DNA of 64,000 bases, taken from contig NZ_LRRU01000018.1 of assembly GCF_001641615.1 (NCBI RefSeq), positions 310,001-374,000 on the forward strand. Direction: 5' to 3'. The notes below the pieces were generated by a model. The model ran no database searches, was not told the origin of the DNA, and saw only the letters and a program-made list of their open reading frames with translations. The stretch is from Pseudoalteromonas gelatinilytica (GTDB taxonomy: Bacteria; Pseudomonadota; Gammaproteobacteria; Enterobacterales; Alteromonadaceae). Of the stretch, positions 18,118 to 26,804 are shown one piece after another. A program made the position numbers and the translations under genes. The stretch's first letter is position 1. Each line of letters begins with the position of its first letter.

Positions 18118-19216
18118 ATGTTTGAAGTGAATCCTGTGATTAATCAAATCAAGGAAATTCGCGAACGTACTGAACTGCTTCGGGGGTACCTTTGACTACC
18201 CTCTTAAGAAAGAGCGGTTAGAAGAAGTTAACGCAGAACTTGAAGATTCAGCAGTGTGGAATGAGCCAGAGCGAGCTCAAGCACTTGGCCGTGAAAAGTC
18301 GGCACTCGAAGCTATCGTTGAGACCATTGATAATCTAGTGTCAGGTACCGAAGATGTTGAAGGGTTAGTCGAGCTTGCTGTTGAAGCTGAAGATGAAGAA
18401 ACCTTCGCTGAAGCTGAAGCTGAATTAGGCGATTTAAACGCACAGCTTGAAAAGCTAGAGTTCCGTCGTATGTTCTCAGGCGACCATGACCAAAACGATG
18501 CTTACCTTGATTTACAATCAGGTTCTGGCGGCACTGAAGCCCAAGACTGGTGTAACATGCTACTGCGTATGTATTTACGTTGGGGTGAAGCAAAAGGCTT
18601 TAAAGTTGAACTTGTTGAAGCAACTGATGGTGATGTGGCTGGTATCAAGGGCGCAACTGTGCGCTTCGTGGGCGAATATGCATACGGTTGGTTACGTACA
18701 GAAACAGGTGTTCACCGTTTAGTGCGTAAGAGCCCGTTCGACTCAAGTGGTCGTCGTCATACCTCGTTTGCATCGGCATTCGTTTACCCAGAAATCGACG
18801 ATAATATCGAAATTGATATTAATCCGGCAGACTTACGTATTGACGTTTACCGTGCATCAGGCGCAGGTGGTCAGCACGTAAATACAACAGAGTCAGCGGT
18901 TCGTATTACCCATATACCAACCAATACGGTTGTACAGTGCCAAAACGAGCGTTCACAGCACAAGAATAAAGACCAAGCAATGAAGCAGTTAAAAGCGAAG
19001 TTGTTTGAACTTGAAATTCAAAAGCAAAATGCTGAGAAACAAAGCCAAGAAGATGCTAAATCTGATATTGGCTGGGGTAGTCAAATTCGTTCATACGTAC
19101 TTGATGACTCGCGCATTAAAGACTTACGTACCGGCGTTGAAAACCGTAATACACAAGCGGTTCTTGACGGCGACTTAGATAAATTTATTGAAGCCAGCCT
19201 TAAATCTGGCCTATAA
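18118..19216 (+). CDS. prfB: Peptide chain release factor 2, programmed +1 frameshift
   Basis: RF2 recognises UGA and UAA stop codons and releases the finished peptide. The gene is read as 18118-18192 joined to 18194-19216, giving 365 residues, the same as E. coli RF2. The zero frame gives [20 protein letters not shown] then LRGYL and an in-frame TGA at 18193-18195. The shift site CTT-TGA-C is preceded by the Shine-Dalgarno-like GGGGGT. The peptide anticodon SPF and catalytic GGQ (GAGGQHV) are both present. Low RF2 stalls at UGA and favours the shift, so RF2 controls its own level. An ATG six bases upstream (18112) is also in frame. lysS follows by 26 bp. Confidence 0.97.
18178..18197 (+). 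promoter_or_regulatory. prfB recoding site
   Basis: The elements of the autoregulatory frameshift are in order: GGGGG as internal Shine-Dalgarno, TAC, then slippery CTT followed by TGA and C. E. coli has AGGGGG at the first position; here it is CGGGGG. Confidence 0.95.
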
Positions 19217-19242
19217 CCACCAAGCTAAAAAAGAGCTAAAAA

Positions 19243-20778
19243 ATGACTGATCAAATCCAAGACGAAAATAAGTTAATCGCTGAGCGTCGTGGCAAATTAG
19301 ACGCAATCCGCGAAAATTGCCCAGCCAACGGTCATCCAAACCAATTCCGTCGTGAACATTACACGGCTGATTTGCAAGCTGAGTTTGGTGATAAATCGAA
19401 AGATGAATTAGTTGCTGAGCAGCACGTTGTATCAGTAGCAGGTCGTATCCTTGCTAAACGTGGTCCTTTCCTTGCGTTACAAGACATGAAAGGCCAAATT
19501 CAAGCGTACGCGTCAAAAGACGTACAAAAAGAATTAAAAGCAAAATACGGTCAACTTGATATCGGTGACATCATCGGTGTTAAAGGTGCACTAAATAAAT
19601 CAGGTAAAGGCGACCTATACGTTGAAATGACAGAGTATGAGTTACTGACAAAGTCATTACGCCCGTTACCTGAAAAGTTCCACGGTTTATCTGACCAAGA
19701 AACTAAATACCGTCAACGTTATGTTGACTTAATTACTAATGAAGCGACGCGTGAAACCTTCCGTATTCGCTCAAAAGTTGTTGAAGGTATCCGTCGTTTC
19801 TTAGCAGATCGTGACTTCATGGAAGTTGAAACACCTATGCTACAAGTGATCCCAGGTGGTGCGTCTGCTCGTCCATTCGTAACACACCACAATGCACTTG
19901 ATATCGACATGTACTTACGTATTGCCCCTGAGCTTTACTTAAAACGTCTAGTTGTGGGTGGCTTTGAGCGTGTATTCGAAATCAACCGTAACTTCCGTAA
20001 CGAAGGTTTATCAACGCGTCATAACCCAGAATTCACAATGATCGAATTCTACCAAGCATACGCTGACTACATTGACCTGATGAACATCACTGAAGACATG
20101 CTACGTACTGTTGCGACAGACGTACTTGGTTCACCAATTGTTGTAAACACAACTAAAAACGAAAATGGTGAAGTGGTAGATTCAGTAGAGTACGATTTTG
20201 GTCAACCTTTTGCTCGTTTAACAATGAGCGAAGCTATCCTTAAGTACAACCCAGACTTTGATGCTGCAGTATTTAATGACCCTGAAAACCATTTTGAAGA
20301 GCTTAAAGCGTACGCGAAGCAAGTACACGTTAAGATCCCAGAAAACTGCGTATGGGGCCCAGGCAAGTTCTTATGTGAAATCTTCGAAGAGACTGCTGAG
20401 CATAAGTTAATTCAACCGACTTTCATTACCGCTTACCCGTGGGAAGTATCTCCACTTGCACGTCGTAACGATGAAAACCCATTTGTAACTGACCGTTTCG
20501 AATTCTTCGTAGGTGGTCGTGAATTAGCGAATGGTTTCTCTGAGCTTAACGATGCACAAGATCAAGCTGAACGTTTTGCGCGTCAAGTTGAAGAGAAAGA
20601 CGCCGGTGATGATGAAGCAATGCACTACGACGAAGATTACATTCGTGCGTTAGAGTACGGCTTACCGCCAACAGCGGGTGAGGGTATTGGTATCGACCGT
20701 CTAGTGATGTTATTTACTGACTCACCAACAATTAAAGACGTGATCCTGTTCCCACACATGCGTCCTCAAGCTGATTAA
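19243..20778 (+). CDS. lysS: Lysyl-tRNA synthetase (class II)
   Basis: Charges tRNA-Lys. The N-terminal OB-fold anticodon-binding domain covers residues about 60-150 ([20 protein letters not shown]). Class II motif 2 is [20 protein letters not shown] and motif 3 is [14 protein letters not shown] near the C terminus. The 511 residues are typical (505 in E. coli). prfB-lysS coupling is conserved across enterobacteria and Alteromonadales. A terminator follows. Confidence 0.97.
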   Translation: MTDQIQDENKLIAERRGKLDAIRENCPANGHPNQFRREHYTADLQAEFGDKSKDELVAEQHVVSVAGRILAKRGPFLALQDMKGQIQAYASKDVQKELKAKYGQLDIGDIIGVKGALNKSGKGDLYVEMTEYELLTKSLRPLPEKFHGLSDQETKYRQRYVDLITNEATRETFRIRSKVVEGIRRFLADRDFMEVETPMLQVIPGGASARPFVTHHNALDIDMYLRIAPELYLKRLVVGGFERVFEINRNFRNEGLSTRHNPEFTMIEFYQAYADYIDLMNITEDMLRTVATDVLGSPIVVNTTKNENGEVVDSVEYDFGQPFARLTMSEAILKYNPDFDAAVFNDPENHFEELKAYAKQVHVKIPENCVWGPGKFLCEIFEETAEHKLIQPTFITAYPWEVSPLARRNDENPFVTDRFEFFVGGRELANGFSELNDAQDQAERFARQVEEKDAGDDEAMHYDEDYIRALEYGLPPTAGEGIGIDRLVMLFTDSPTIKDVILFPHMRPQAD

Positions 20779-20794
20779 TCAGCTAAAAGTCTTG

Positions 20795-20822
20795 AAAACG
20801 CCGCTTTTTAGCGGCGTTTTTG
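20795..20822 (+). terminator. lysS terminator, followed by a perfect palindrome
   Basis: AACGCCGC pairs with GCGGCGTT around TTTTTA and is followed by Ts. Directly after it lies a perfect 16-bp palindrome, ATCAGAAATTTCTGAT at 20825-20840, with no T-run and no known role. Confidence 0.9.
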
Positions 20823-21030
20823 TTATCAGAAATTTCTGATTTTTATTGCGTGTTACTTAACTACTAAAATGTAATTACCTGATCTAAAAAGGAATGCTGA
20901 ATTAGTCTTCCAACAAAGTTACTAAGTTGTAAAATTTTTCTACAAATCCCAAGGCCAATAGTATTATTTTTAGCCAAAATATGACATCATTGCGCAATTC
21001 TCGTTCAATGCATAAATGGACTTAATAATA

Positions 21031-21228
21031 ATGACAAAAAAGCCTTCGCAGTTGCCAACAGATACAAATAAAAGCGAGCATCAGCGTGAAGTTTTTTACC
21101 GTGCCTGCATCGCCGAATTCCAACAATTGGGCTATCAAGATCAATATCTCGCAGAGTTAACTGATGAATTGATCCCATTGACGGGTCTTGAGCCATTGAG
21201 TGATAAAGAAAAAACGGCGAAAGGCTAG
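21031..21228 (+). CDS. Small hypothetical protein (65 residues)
   Basis: I do not recognise it. The frame begins MTKKPSQLPTDTNKSEHQRE and encodes a short, charged, soluble protein ending SDKEKTAKG. An in-frame ATG at 21016 would add five residues (MDLII); neither start has a clear Shine-Dalgarno. A protein-like composition and its free-standing position between lysS and the tRNA cluster favour a real gene, but this is uncertain. Confidence 0.5.
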   Translation: MTKKPSQLPTDTNKSEHQREVFYRACIAEFQQLGYQDQYLAELTDELIPLTGLEPLSDKEKTAKG

Positions 21229-21298
21229 ACAAAACTGAGTTGTTTTTGTTCGTAGTGGACAATCTATAACCATCTATACGATTTTCCTTGAAAAGTGT

Positions 21299-21327
21299 TT
21301 GACATATTTTCTGAAATCTTTATTATA
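21299..21327 (+). promoter_or_regulatory. Strong sigma-70 promoter of the tRNA cluster
   Basis: A perfect -35 TTGACA at 21299-21304 is followed after 16-17 bases by TATTAT/ATTATA and then a G+C-rich discriminator (ACGCCCC). That discriminator is typical of stable-RNA promoters under stringent control. tRNA-Ser begins 14 bp downstream. Confidence 0.85.
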
Positions 21328-21340
21328 CGCCCCACAAGAC

Positions 21341-21433
21341 GGAGAGGTGGCCGAGTGGCCGAAGGCGCTCCCCTGCTAAGGGAGTATAGGGTTTGTAGCT
21401 CTATCGAGGGTTCGAATCCCTCCTTCTCCACCA
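21341..21433 (+). tRNA. tRNA-Ser (anticodon GCU)
   Basis: A 93-nt class II tRNA with acceptor GGAGAGG, D-arm, anticodon stem CTCCC/GGGAG with loop CTGCTAA, a long variable arm, T-loop TTCGAAT and encoded CCA. It reads AGC/AGU codons. The discriminator base before CCA is A, whereas E. coli tRNA-Ser has G73. Confidence 0.95.
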
Positions 21434-21471
21434 TTTTTCCTAAAATGGCATGTCTTGAAAGTAATATGTGT

Positions 21472-21548
21472 GGACGCGTAGCTCAGCTGGATAGAGTACC
21501 TGGCTACGAACCAGGCGGTCGGAGGTTCGAATCCTCCCGCGTCCGCCA
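21472..21548 (+). tRNA. tRNA-Arg (anticodon ACG), copy 1
   Basis: A 77-nt cloverleaf: acceptor GGACGCG pairs with CGCGTCC, anticodon stem CCTGG/CCAGG with loop CTACGAA, T-loop TTCGAAT, encoded CCA. ACG is normally edited to ICG by TadA to read CGU, CGC and CGA. First of four identical copies. Confidence 0.97.
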
Positions 21549-21593
21549 CTTTTTACTTTAACTCTGCATCGAGTATAAGATGTTAGTAAATTT

Positions 21594-21634
21594 GGTCGGA
21601 GGTTCTCTCTTTCAAGAGACGTCCCGCAACCGCC
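21594..21634 (+). pseudogene. Decayed tRNA-Arg 3' end (unit D1)
   Basis: It starts GGTCGGAGGTTC exactly like the tRNA-Arg variable and T-arm. The T-loop is then replaced by a CTCTT-TC-AAGAG hairpin before CCCGC, and the end is AACCGCC rather than GTCCGCCA. No 5' half is present. Confidence 0.7.
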
Positions 21635-21690
21635 CTTTTTACTTTAACTCTTGCTAAGAGAATAAATTAGCAATATTCAAATGTGCGTGT

Positions 21691-21767
21691 GGACGCGTAG
21701 CTCAGCTGGATAGAGTACCTGGCTACGAACCAGGCGGTCGGAGGTTCGAATCCTCCCGCGTCCGCCA
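21691..21767 (+). tRNA. tRNA-Arg (anticodon ACG), copy 2
   Basis: Sequence identical to copy 1 over all 77 positions, with encoded CCA. It is followed by two tandem copies of a 79-bp unit carrying decayed tRNA ends. Confidence 0.97.
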
Positions 21768-21925
21768 TATTTGAAACTCACATCGAGTATAAAGATACAA
21801 ATTTGGTCGGAGGTTCACTCTTTCAAGAGACGTCCCGCAACCGCCATATTTGAAACTCATATCGAGTATAAAGATACAAATTTGGTCGGAGGTTCACTCT
21901 TTCAAGAGACGTCCCGCAACCACCA
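21768..21925 (+). repeat. Two tandem 79-bp units each ending in a decayed tRNA-Arg 3' end (D2, D3)
   Basis: The units at 21768-21846 and 21847-21925 are nearly identical: ATATTTGAAACTCA(C/T)ATCGAG, then spacer, then GGTCGGAGGTTCAC, a CTCTT/AAGAG hairpin, GACGTCCCGC and ACC(G/A)CCA. They align with the 3' part of tRNA-Arg except for the altered T-arm. Confidence 0.75.
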
Positions 21926-21987
21926 TATTTGAAAACTCACATCGAGTATAAAGATAAAATCATTGCAAGATTATAAAATGCAACTGC

Positions 21988-22064
21988 GGACGCGTAGCTC
22001 AGCTGGATAGAGTACCTGGCTACGAACCAGGCGGTCGGAGGTTCGAATCCTCCCGCGTCCGCCA
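21988..22064 (+). tRNA. tRNA-Arg (anticodon ACG), copy 3
   Basis: Identical to copies 1 and 2, with encoded CCA. It is followed after 23 bp by an intrinsic terminator. Confidence 0.97.
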
Positions 22065-22086
22065 CTTTCTCTTAGAAAGTGACATA

Positions 22087-22110
22087 AGCCGACAAGCTGT
22101 CGGTTTTTTT
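22087..22110 (+). terminator. Terminator after tRNA-Arg copy 3
   Basis: CCGACA pairs with TGTCGG around a 3-base loop, followed by seven Ts. Confidence 0.85.
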
Positions 22111-22162
22111 GTGTCTTTAAGATACAGTCAATGCAAGACTTAAACATGCATCATCACACTGC

Positions 22163-22239
22163 GGACGCGTAGCTCAGCTGGATAGAGTACCTGGCTACGA
22201 ACCAGGCGGTCGGAGGTTCGAATCCTCCCGCGTCCGCCA
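22163..22239 (+). tRNA. tRNA-Arg (anticodon ACG), copy 4
   Basis: Identical to the other three. Since it lies after a terminator it may have its own promoter or depend on read-through; no clear -35 is visible in the 50-bp spacer. Confidence 0.97.
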
Positions 22240-23024
22240 CTTTCTCTTTGAAAGTGACATAAACCGACGAAAGTCGGTTTTTTTGTGCCTGCAATTCGCG
22301 TAGGTGTGGTTGTAGGAGCGACTTCAGTCGTGAATAAACATACCGTTTTATTGCACCTCAATATTCTTTGGGCGACTTTGAACCACGCAGCCGGAGGTTC
22401 ACTGTTTCAAAATACGTCCCGCGTCCGCCACTTTTCTCTCAAGTAGAGTAAAAGTGACATAAACCGACGAAAGTCGGTTTTTTTGTGCCTACAATTTGCG
22501 TAGGAGCGTGAAAACACGATATAAATCTGTAGCAGCGATTTTATATCGCGTTTATTATCGCAATATTCGTAGGAGCGACTTCAGTCGTGAAAAAACATAC
22601 CGTTTTATTGCACTCATTATTCTTTGGAAGACTTTGAACCACGCAGCCGGAGGTTCACTGTTTCAAAATACGTCCCGCGTCCGCCACTTTTCTCTCAAGT
22701 AGATTAAAAATGACATAAACCGACGAAAGTCGGTTTTTTTGTGCCTACAATTTGCGTAGGAGCGACTTCAGTCGCGAACATCACGCTTCCACACAATTAA
22801 TTAAACCCCAACTCAAAATACAAAAAATGCACCCCGTAGGCGTGAAACGTGTTTCGCGCGTATCAAGATGCTGTCGCCATAAATGATGATCTACACCTCT
22901 CACATCTTGCTATCTATTCCAGAATAAGCATTTCTCAATGTTAGGTTCATGCTCATGCATTATTTACATTTAACCGACAAAGGGTACAATCTCGCTAATA
23001 CAATAATAATTAAACCAATATCCC
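22240..23024. repeat. Duplicated tRNA-tail, terminator and REP modules
   Basis: No protein gene is seen here. After tRNA copy 4 the region repeats a module: decayed tRNA-Arg end (D4 22386-22430, D5 22642-22686), GACATAAACCGAC terminator (22461-22484, 22717-22740), then a REP-like palindrome. REP-like copies are GTAGGAGCGACTTCAGTCG at 22312, 22569 and 22756, a variant GTAGCAGCGATTTTATATCG at 22529, and GTAGGCGTGAAACGTGTTTC at 22836. D4 and D5 keep CCCGCGTCCGCCA intact but have ACTGTTTCAAAATACGT where the T-loop should be. Confidence 0.8.
22261..22284 (+). terminator. Terminator after tRNA-Arg copy 4
   Basis: AACCGAC pairs with GTCGGTT around GAAA, followed by Ts. The same terminator with its flanks recurs at 22461-22484 and 22717-22740, as part of a duplicated module. 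Confidence 0.88.
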
Positions 23025-24461
23025 TTGCGTCTATTTCACTTATTCTTTTTTTATTGCATTTTGCTTGGTTCGTTTGCTGCGCAAAGCGAGCCAGTTGTAT
23101 TGCAATCAACACCATTAAACCAACAACAAATCCAAGCACTCAAATTTGAATCTCCTATTAAAGCAGATTGGTTGTTTAGTACTTACCAAGAGTCCGTTTT
23201 TAATTCATCAATTTTGGTCTTAGAAGCCGGTGATAAAAAGGCGCCGCCTTTGCTGCTCGTGCATGGTTTAGGCGTATTAGGTATGCAAGATTGGTTTGGG
23301 GTTATTCCTCAACTCAGTAAACATTATCATGTTATTGCGATTGATTTACCTGGTTTTGCTCACTCAGAAAGCCCCGAAGGACGTTACTCTCCTCGCAATT
23401 ATGCTGTTGTACTGGCGGAAGTGGTCGATCACTATATTGCTGAACCAACCACGGTTGTGGGTCACTCGATGGGGGGCGCGGTCAGCCTGTATTTTGCTGG
23501 CAAATACCGGGAGAAACTCAATAAATTGGTGTTAGTCGACGCGGCGGGTATCTTACATAAAGTGGCATTTATAAAGCCTATCTCCAACATACCTAAGCCT
23601 AATACTAAGCTACCTAAATTTCTCTCAACTAAGTTAGCTCAGCTCAATGATTTTACAACCGGACTCATTGAAGAAGGAGCGATAGATTCATACCTGACAG
23701 AGTTATTACAGCGTAGTGATGGTGCATGGAAGCTAGTAATGGGTGAAACACCGAATATGAATGCAGCACTGAGTTTAGTTGAGGAAGACTTTAGCGAGAT
23801 TGTCAGCAATCTGAAAATAGAAACACATATTATTTGGGGTGAAGAAGATGCCGTCGCTCCATTACGAACTGCAAAAGTATTGAACAGCCAGCTAATCAAT
23901 AGTGATTTAGCTACTTTGCCTGATGTGGGTCATGTGCCAATGAAGCAACAGCCCAGCCAGTTCTTAGCTTTATTAAATCGAGCGTTAACTGGGGAAGTTA
24001 AAAAACCAGCCAGTGCAGAAGTTTCAGATAAACAAATCGAGACATTTCATTGTGAAGATCAGCACAGTCGCGAGTTTTCAGGCCATTACCGTCATATGAT
24101 TATTGAAGACTGTAATAATGTGTTACTTAAAAATGTGGTTGCTGAATCTATCCGTATTAAAGATTCTTTAGTGAGATTAGAAAATGTAAGCTTATCAGGG
24201 GCTAAACTCGCTTTAAATGTTAAGCGCTCTGTGGTTGAACTAACCAATGTCACTATTACGGCTCAACAAGGTGTAAAACTGAATGAAAGCCGATTTGATG
24301 GTGCTGGTGTGCAAATCAATGCATCTGAGCATGCAATAAGCGTTGTCGATGACAGCAATATTATATTCTCGTTAAGTAGAATCCATAGCCCGATATATCA
24401 AGGTTTGGCACATGATGCCATAGAAGTAGAAAAAGGAATTATTGATGACCGCTTTAAATAG
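23025..24461 (+). CDS. Secreted alpha/beta hydrolase with C-terminal beta-rich extension
   Basis: A 478-residue protein. Signal peptide (about residues 1-22, ending SFAAQSE), then an alpha/beta hydrolase fold: oxyanion motif HGLG at 80-83, nucleophile elbow GHSMGG with S148, a likely acid in WGEEDAVAP and His in PDVGHVPM. After about residue 335 comes a second region of short repeated strands (DCNNVLLKNVVAESIRIKDS, RLENVSLSGAKL, VELTNVTITAQQG), like a right-handed beta-helix. The only possible start after the upstream in-frame stop is TTG at 23025, with no clear Shine-Dalgarno. It overlaps the next lipoprotein gene. The substrate is unknown; esterase or lipase activity is plausible. Confidence 0.8.
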   Translation: MRLFHLFFFYCILLGSFAAQSEPVVLQSTPLNQQQIQALKFESPIKADWLFSTYQESVFNSSILVLEAGDKKAPPLLLVHGLGVLGMQDWFGVIPQLSKHYHVIAIDLPGFAHSESPEGRYSPRNYAVVLAEVVDHYIAEPTTVVGHSMGGAVSLYFAGKYREKLNKLVLVDAAGILHKVAFIKPISNIPKPNTKLPKFLSTKLAQLNDFTTGLIEEGAIDSYLTELLQRSDGAWKLVMGETPNMNAALSLVEEDFSEIVSNLKIETHIIWGEEDAVAPLRTAKVLNSQLINSDLATLPDVGHVPMKQQPSQFLALLNRALTGEVKKPASAEVSDKQIETFHCEDQHSREFSGHYRHMIIEDCNNVLLKNVVAESIRIKDSLVRLENVSLSGAKLALNVKRSVVELTNVTITAQQGVKLNESRFDGAGVQINASEHAISVVDDSNIIFSLSRIHSPIYQGLAHDAIEVEKGIIDDRFK

Positions 24462-25317
24462 CATCCCTTTTGTTAAATTAGCAACGTGCTCGCTGTTTTG
24501 TGTCGCTTTACTAAGTGGTTGCAAATCAACAAAGACTGAGCAACAACAATATGCTGATCTACAAGATAGTTTTAGTTATGAAACGTACAGGGGAGTGTCG
24601 AATACCAGTGTCGATACCATTGCTTATGGTTATAACAAACTGCAAAAAGAACAGTTAGAGCAAATAGGTGCAATTGAGCCAACACTGACTCATGCCATGA
24701 TGAGCTACATTTTGAGCCTTGGTGTAAGTAAAGATTTTGCAATTGCTGAAAGCGACTTAGCGCTTGCTAAAGCGACTGATATGCGGGGTAAATATTTAGC
24801 ATACAGTGCTCAGTCTTTGGCTTTTTATAACAAAGGCTGGCGTAAAATGGCTAAACAAAAAGCTGACTTCATTCGCACCGATCCTTTGTTTGCGACAGTG
24901 AGCCAGAGCTATCCAAAAGAGCAGCTTATTTCTTATCTCATTATTGGCAGTGTTGCAGTACGTGATGGTGACCTAGCGACAGCACAAAACATGTTTTATG
25001 TGATTGGTGAGCAGATTGAAAAACCCTGGCTACCAAGCTTAGCAAAAGCGTTAACGGTAACCCTAAATGGCTCAACAATAGACTCATTAATCATGCTAAA
25101 AGATATCAGCACAGACCCCTCTTTAAACGGCTATGAACGTGAGAAAATAGCCGAACTGATGGATGTTGCGCAAAGTAAGTTAAGCGATAAAAAGAAGCGT
25201 CAAAAAATCACCCATATTGCTGACGATTTCTTTCTCGACCGCATTAAGGATAAAAGCTCAACGCTATATCGAGATTTGATCACTGACTTACAAAAATACA
25301 CTGAGCAAGTTCTTTAA
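24445..25317 (+). CDS. Hypothetical lipoprotein
   Basis: A 290-residue protein with signal peptide and lipobox (LLSGC, then KSTKTEQQQ). The body is largely helical and resembles a solenoid of short helix pairs (THAMMSYILSLGVSKDFAIAE, GKYLAYSAQSLAFYNKGW), perhaps TPR-like; no named family is recognised. The ATG at 24445 follows AAAAGGAATTATTG and overlaps the end of the hydrolase gene by 17 bp, so the two are co-translated and probably function together at the envelope. Confidence 0.75.
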   Translation: MTALNSIPFVKLATCSLFCVALLSGCKSTKTEQQQYADLQDSFSYETYRGVSNTSVDTIAYGYNKLQKEQLEQIGAIEPTLTHAMMSYILSLGVSKDFAIAESDLALAKATDMRGKYLAYSAQSLAFYNKGWRKMAKQKADFIRTDPLFATVSQSYPKEQLISYLIIGSVAVRDGDLATAQNMFYVIGEQIEKPWLPSLAKALTVTLNGSTIDSLIMLKDISTDPSLNGYEREKIAELMDVAQSKLSDKKKRQKITHIADDFFLDRIKDKSSTLYRDLITDLQKYTEQVL

Positions 25318-25431
25318 TCTCTTAAGAAGTTGAGTGTAGTTTCACACTCAACTTCACCTAAATCCTCACTGTTTCAAATCCTTTACGCATTAAAACCGAG
25401 TTAATTTGCTTCACAGTCAATTTGTGTTAGA

Positions 25432-25448
25432 TTTAATAAAATATTCCA
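25432..25448. promoter_or_regulatory. Candidate RpiR-family operator before the PBP-like lipoprotein
   Basis: TTTAATAAAATATTCCA matches 14 of 17 positions of the perfect palindrome at 30088-30104, with its right half-site TATTCCA intact. It lies 30 bp before the start codon of the first gene of the peptidoglycan cluster. Confidence 0.55.
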
Positions 25449-25477
25449 AAAATAATAACAAGTGGGAATTTTATTTT

Positions 25478-26788
25478 ATGTATGAGAAAGGTGCATATCA
25501 AAACAGGCTGGCTATAAGTTGCACCCTGATACTCTTGGCAGGTTGTCAAACTAGCACAAAAACAGCCCCGTTAACCGACCAACAATACTTTGAGCAGGTG
25601 ATGTTAGCGCCTGCTATTTTGCCAAACGATTTAACGAATACCGGTTGTTTATCGCTTGAGAGTGAAACTAAGCTGCAAAGCTATAAATCAGCGGCTGAGG
25701 TTAATTACCAGCAAACAGGTTGGCAAAACAGAGTGGCGGCTGATTGGCAGTATTTTTTAGCCCCAGAGCAACCGGGCAAGCTACTTCTAATCGATTATCA
25801 AGTTCAAGCAGGACAACTAGCTTACCGGTATTTAAGTGACGGCAGCCATAATGAGTTGTATGAACCTTGGAGTTCATCAAAAATTCAAGCGTTTAGCGGT
25901 GCGCTGTCAAAAGTAAGGCAAACCCATCCAGAGCTTGGTGCTGCATCTTTTGCCGGTGATACAGCACTGGCTGATTTGATCAGCAGTATTAATAGTTACG
26001 AAGCATTTGGTAAAGCCGATGGTAATTCAAATGCGATAGCCAGTTATTTTGTCAATGTAGCAGGGCGCGAATATTTACGTGGGCTTTTTAATGATGGCTG
26101 GCTAAAACTACAGGATCAGCGTTTGTTATTTAACGGCGCATATGGATCAGAGCAGTTTATGCCATCAGACGAATACTGGCATAACCCTGTCAATAATGAG
26201 CTTGATGCAAAGATAGCTCGGTTCAAAGCAAGCAGTGATGATCCTGGCTATTTAGGGTATCGTTGTGAGAGCTGTGGTTTAACGGGCAACAAAGCAATGA
26301 CCACACTTGCTCAAGCGGAATGGTTAAAACGTCTGGTTAGTCATCAGCGTGAACCAAGTACGCAAATGCCTTATTTACAAGCAAGTGATGTTGATGTGCT
26401 ACTTAACGGCACAGGTCATACAGATGAACATGCTCCTGTAGGCGGTATGATGGTGGGTATCAGTCATATCGTTACAAATGCATTGGCAAATGTTATTGCG
26501 CCCAATGATAGTCGCTCAGCAAAAGAAGTGCTCGATAGCGCAACGAATGGGCAGTGGCGTGTTTGGCAAAAAATTGGCTGGGGGCCAAGTGAAACGCGCT
26601 CCACCACAGAAACGGTTATGTTGGCACATGTGTGTTTAGGCAATTATCAAGGTGGCCGTGAGTTTACGTTTAGTGTGCAGCAGTCAACTTTGGGGGCCGA
26701 CGAAGCCAATTTGCCAACAGTCGGTAAGCAAATGCAGCAAAAATTGCAGCATGCTTTTACAAAATTATTAGATTCACGCGTTCAATAA
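25478..26788 (+). CDS. Lipoprotein with penicillin-binding/beta-lactamase-like motifs
   Basis: A 436-residue lipoprotein (lipobox LLAGC, C23). I do not recognise the exact family. The sequence carries S132-S-S-K135 in EPWSSSKIQAF, which fits the SxxK of serine PBPs and class A beta-lactamases, a later NSNAIASYF that may stand for SxN, and K365-I-G367 in QKIGWG fitting KTG. A Cys pair (CESC) lies in between. The ATG at 25478 is chosen over an upstream TTG because the signal peptide begins there. It is the first gene of the peptidoglycan cluster, 16 bp before the NlpC/P60 gene, so action on peptide stems is plausible. The PBP reading is inference from motifs. Confidence 0.65.
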   Translation: MYEKGAYQNRLAISCTLILLAGCQTSTKTAPLTDQQYFEQVMLAPAILPNDLTNTGCLSLESETKLQSYKSAAEVNYQQTGWQNRVAADWQYFLAPEQPGKLLLIDYQVQAGQLAYRYLSDGSHNELYEPWSSSKIQAFSGALSKVRQTHPELGAASFAGDTALADLISSINSYEAFGKADGNSNAIASYFVNVAGREYLRGLFNDGWLKLQDQRLLFNGAYGSEQFMPSDEYWHNPVNNELDAKIARFKASSDDPGYLGYRCESCGLTGNKAMTTLAQAEWLKRLVSHQREPSTQMPYLQASDVDVLLNGTGHTDEHAPVGGMMVGISHIVTNALANVIAPNDSRSAKEVLDSATNGQWRVWQKIGWGPSETRSTTETVMLAHVCLGNYQGGREFTFSVQQSTLGADEANLPTVGKQMQQKLQHAFTKLLDSRVQ

Positions 26789-26804
26789 GAATTAAGGTAC
26801 AGCT

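Noticed and set aside
18254..19216. RF2 starting at the internal ATG 18254
   Set aside because: The upstream frame plus the CTT-TGA shift site gives the full family length of 365 residues.
21594..22686. CRISPR array or tRNA genes in the decayed units
   Set aside because: Only tRNA 3' parts with an altered T-arm are present and spacing is irregular; there is no 5' half and no anticodon arm, and no cas genes are nearby.
21295..22702. Several small protein frames across the tRNA cluster
   Set aside because: They run through the tRNA sequences and terminators and have no start signals; RNA genes explain the DNA.
22949..23149. 66-codon frame overlapping the hydrolase start
   Set aside because: It is out of frame with the hydrolase signal peptide and has no recognisable product.
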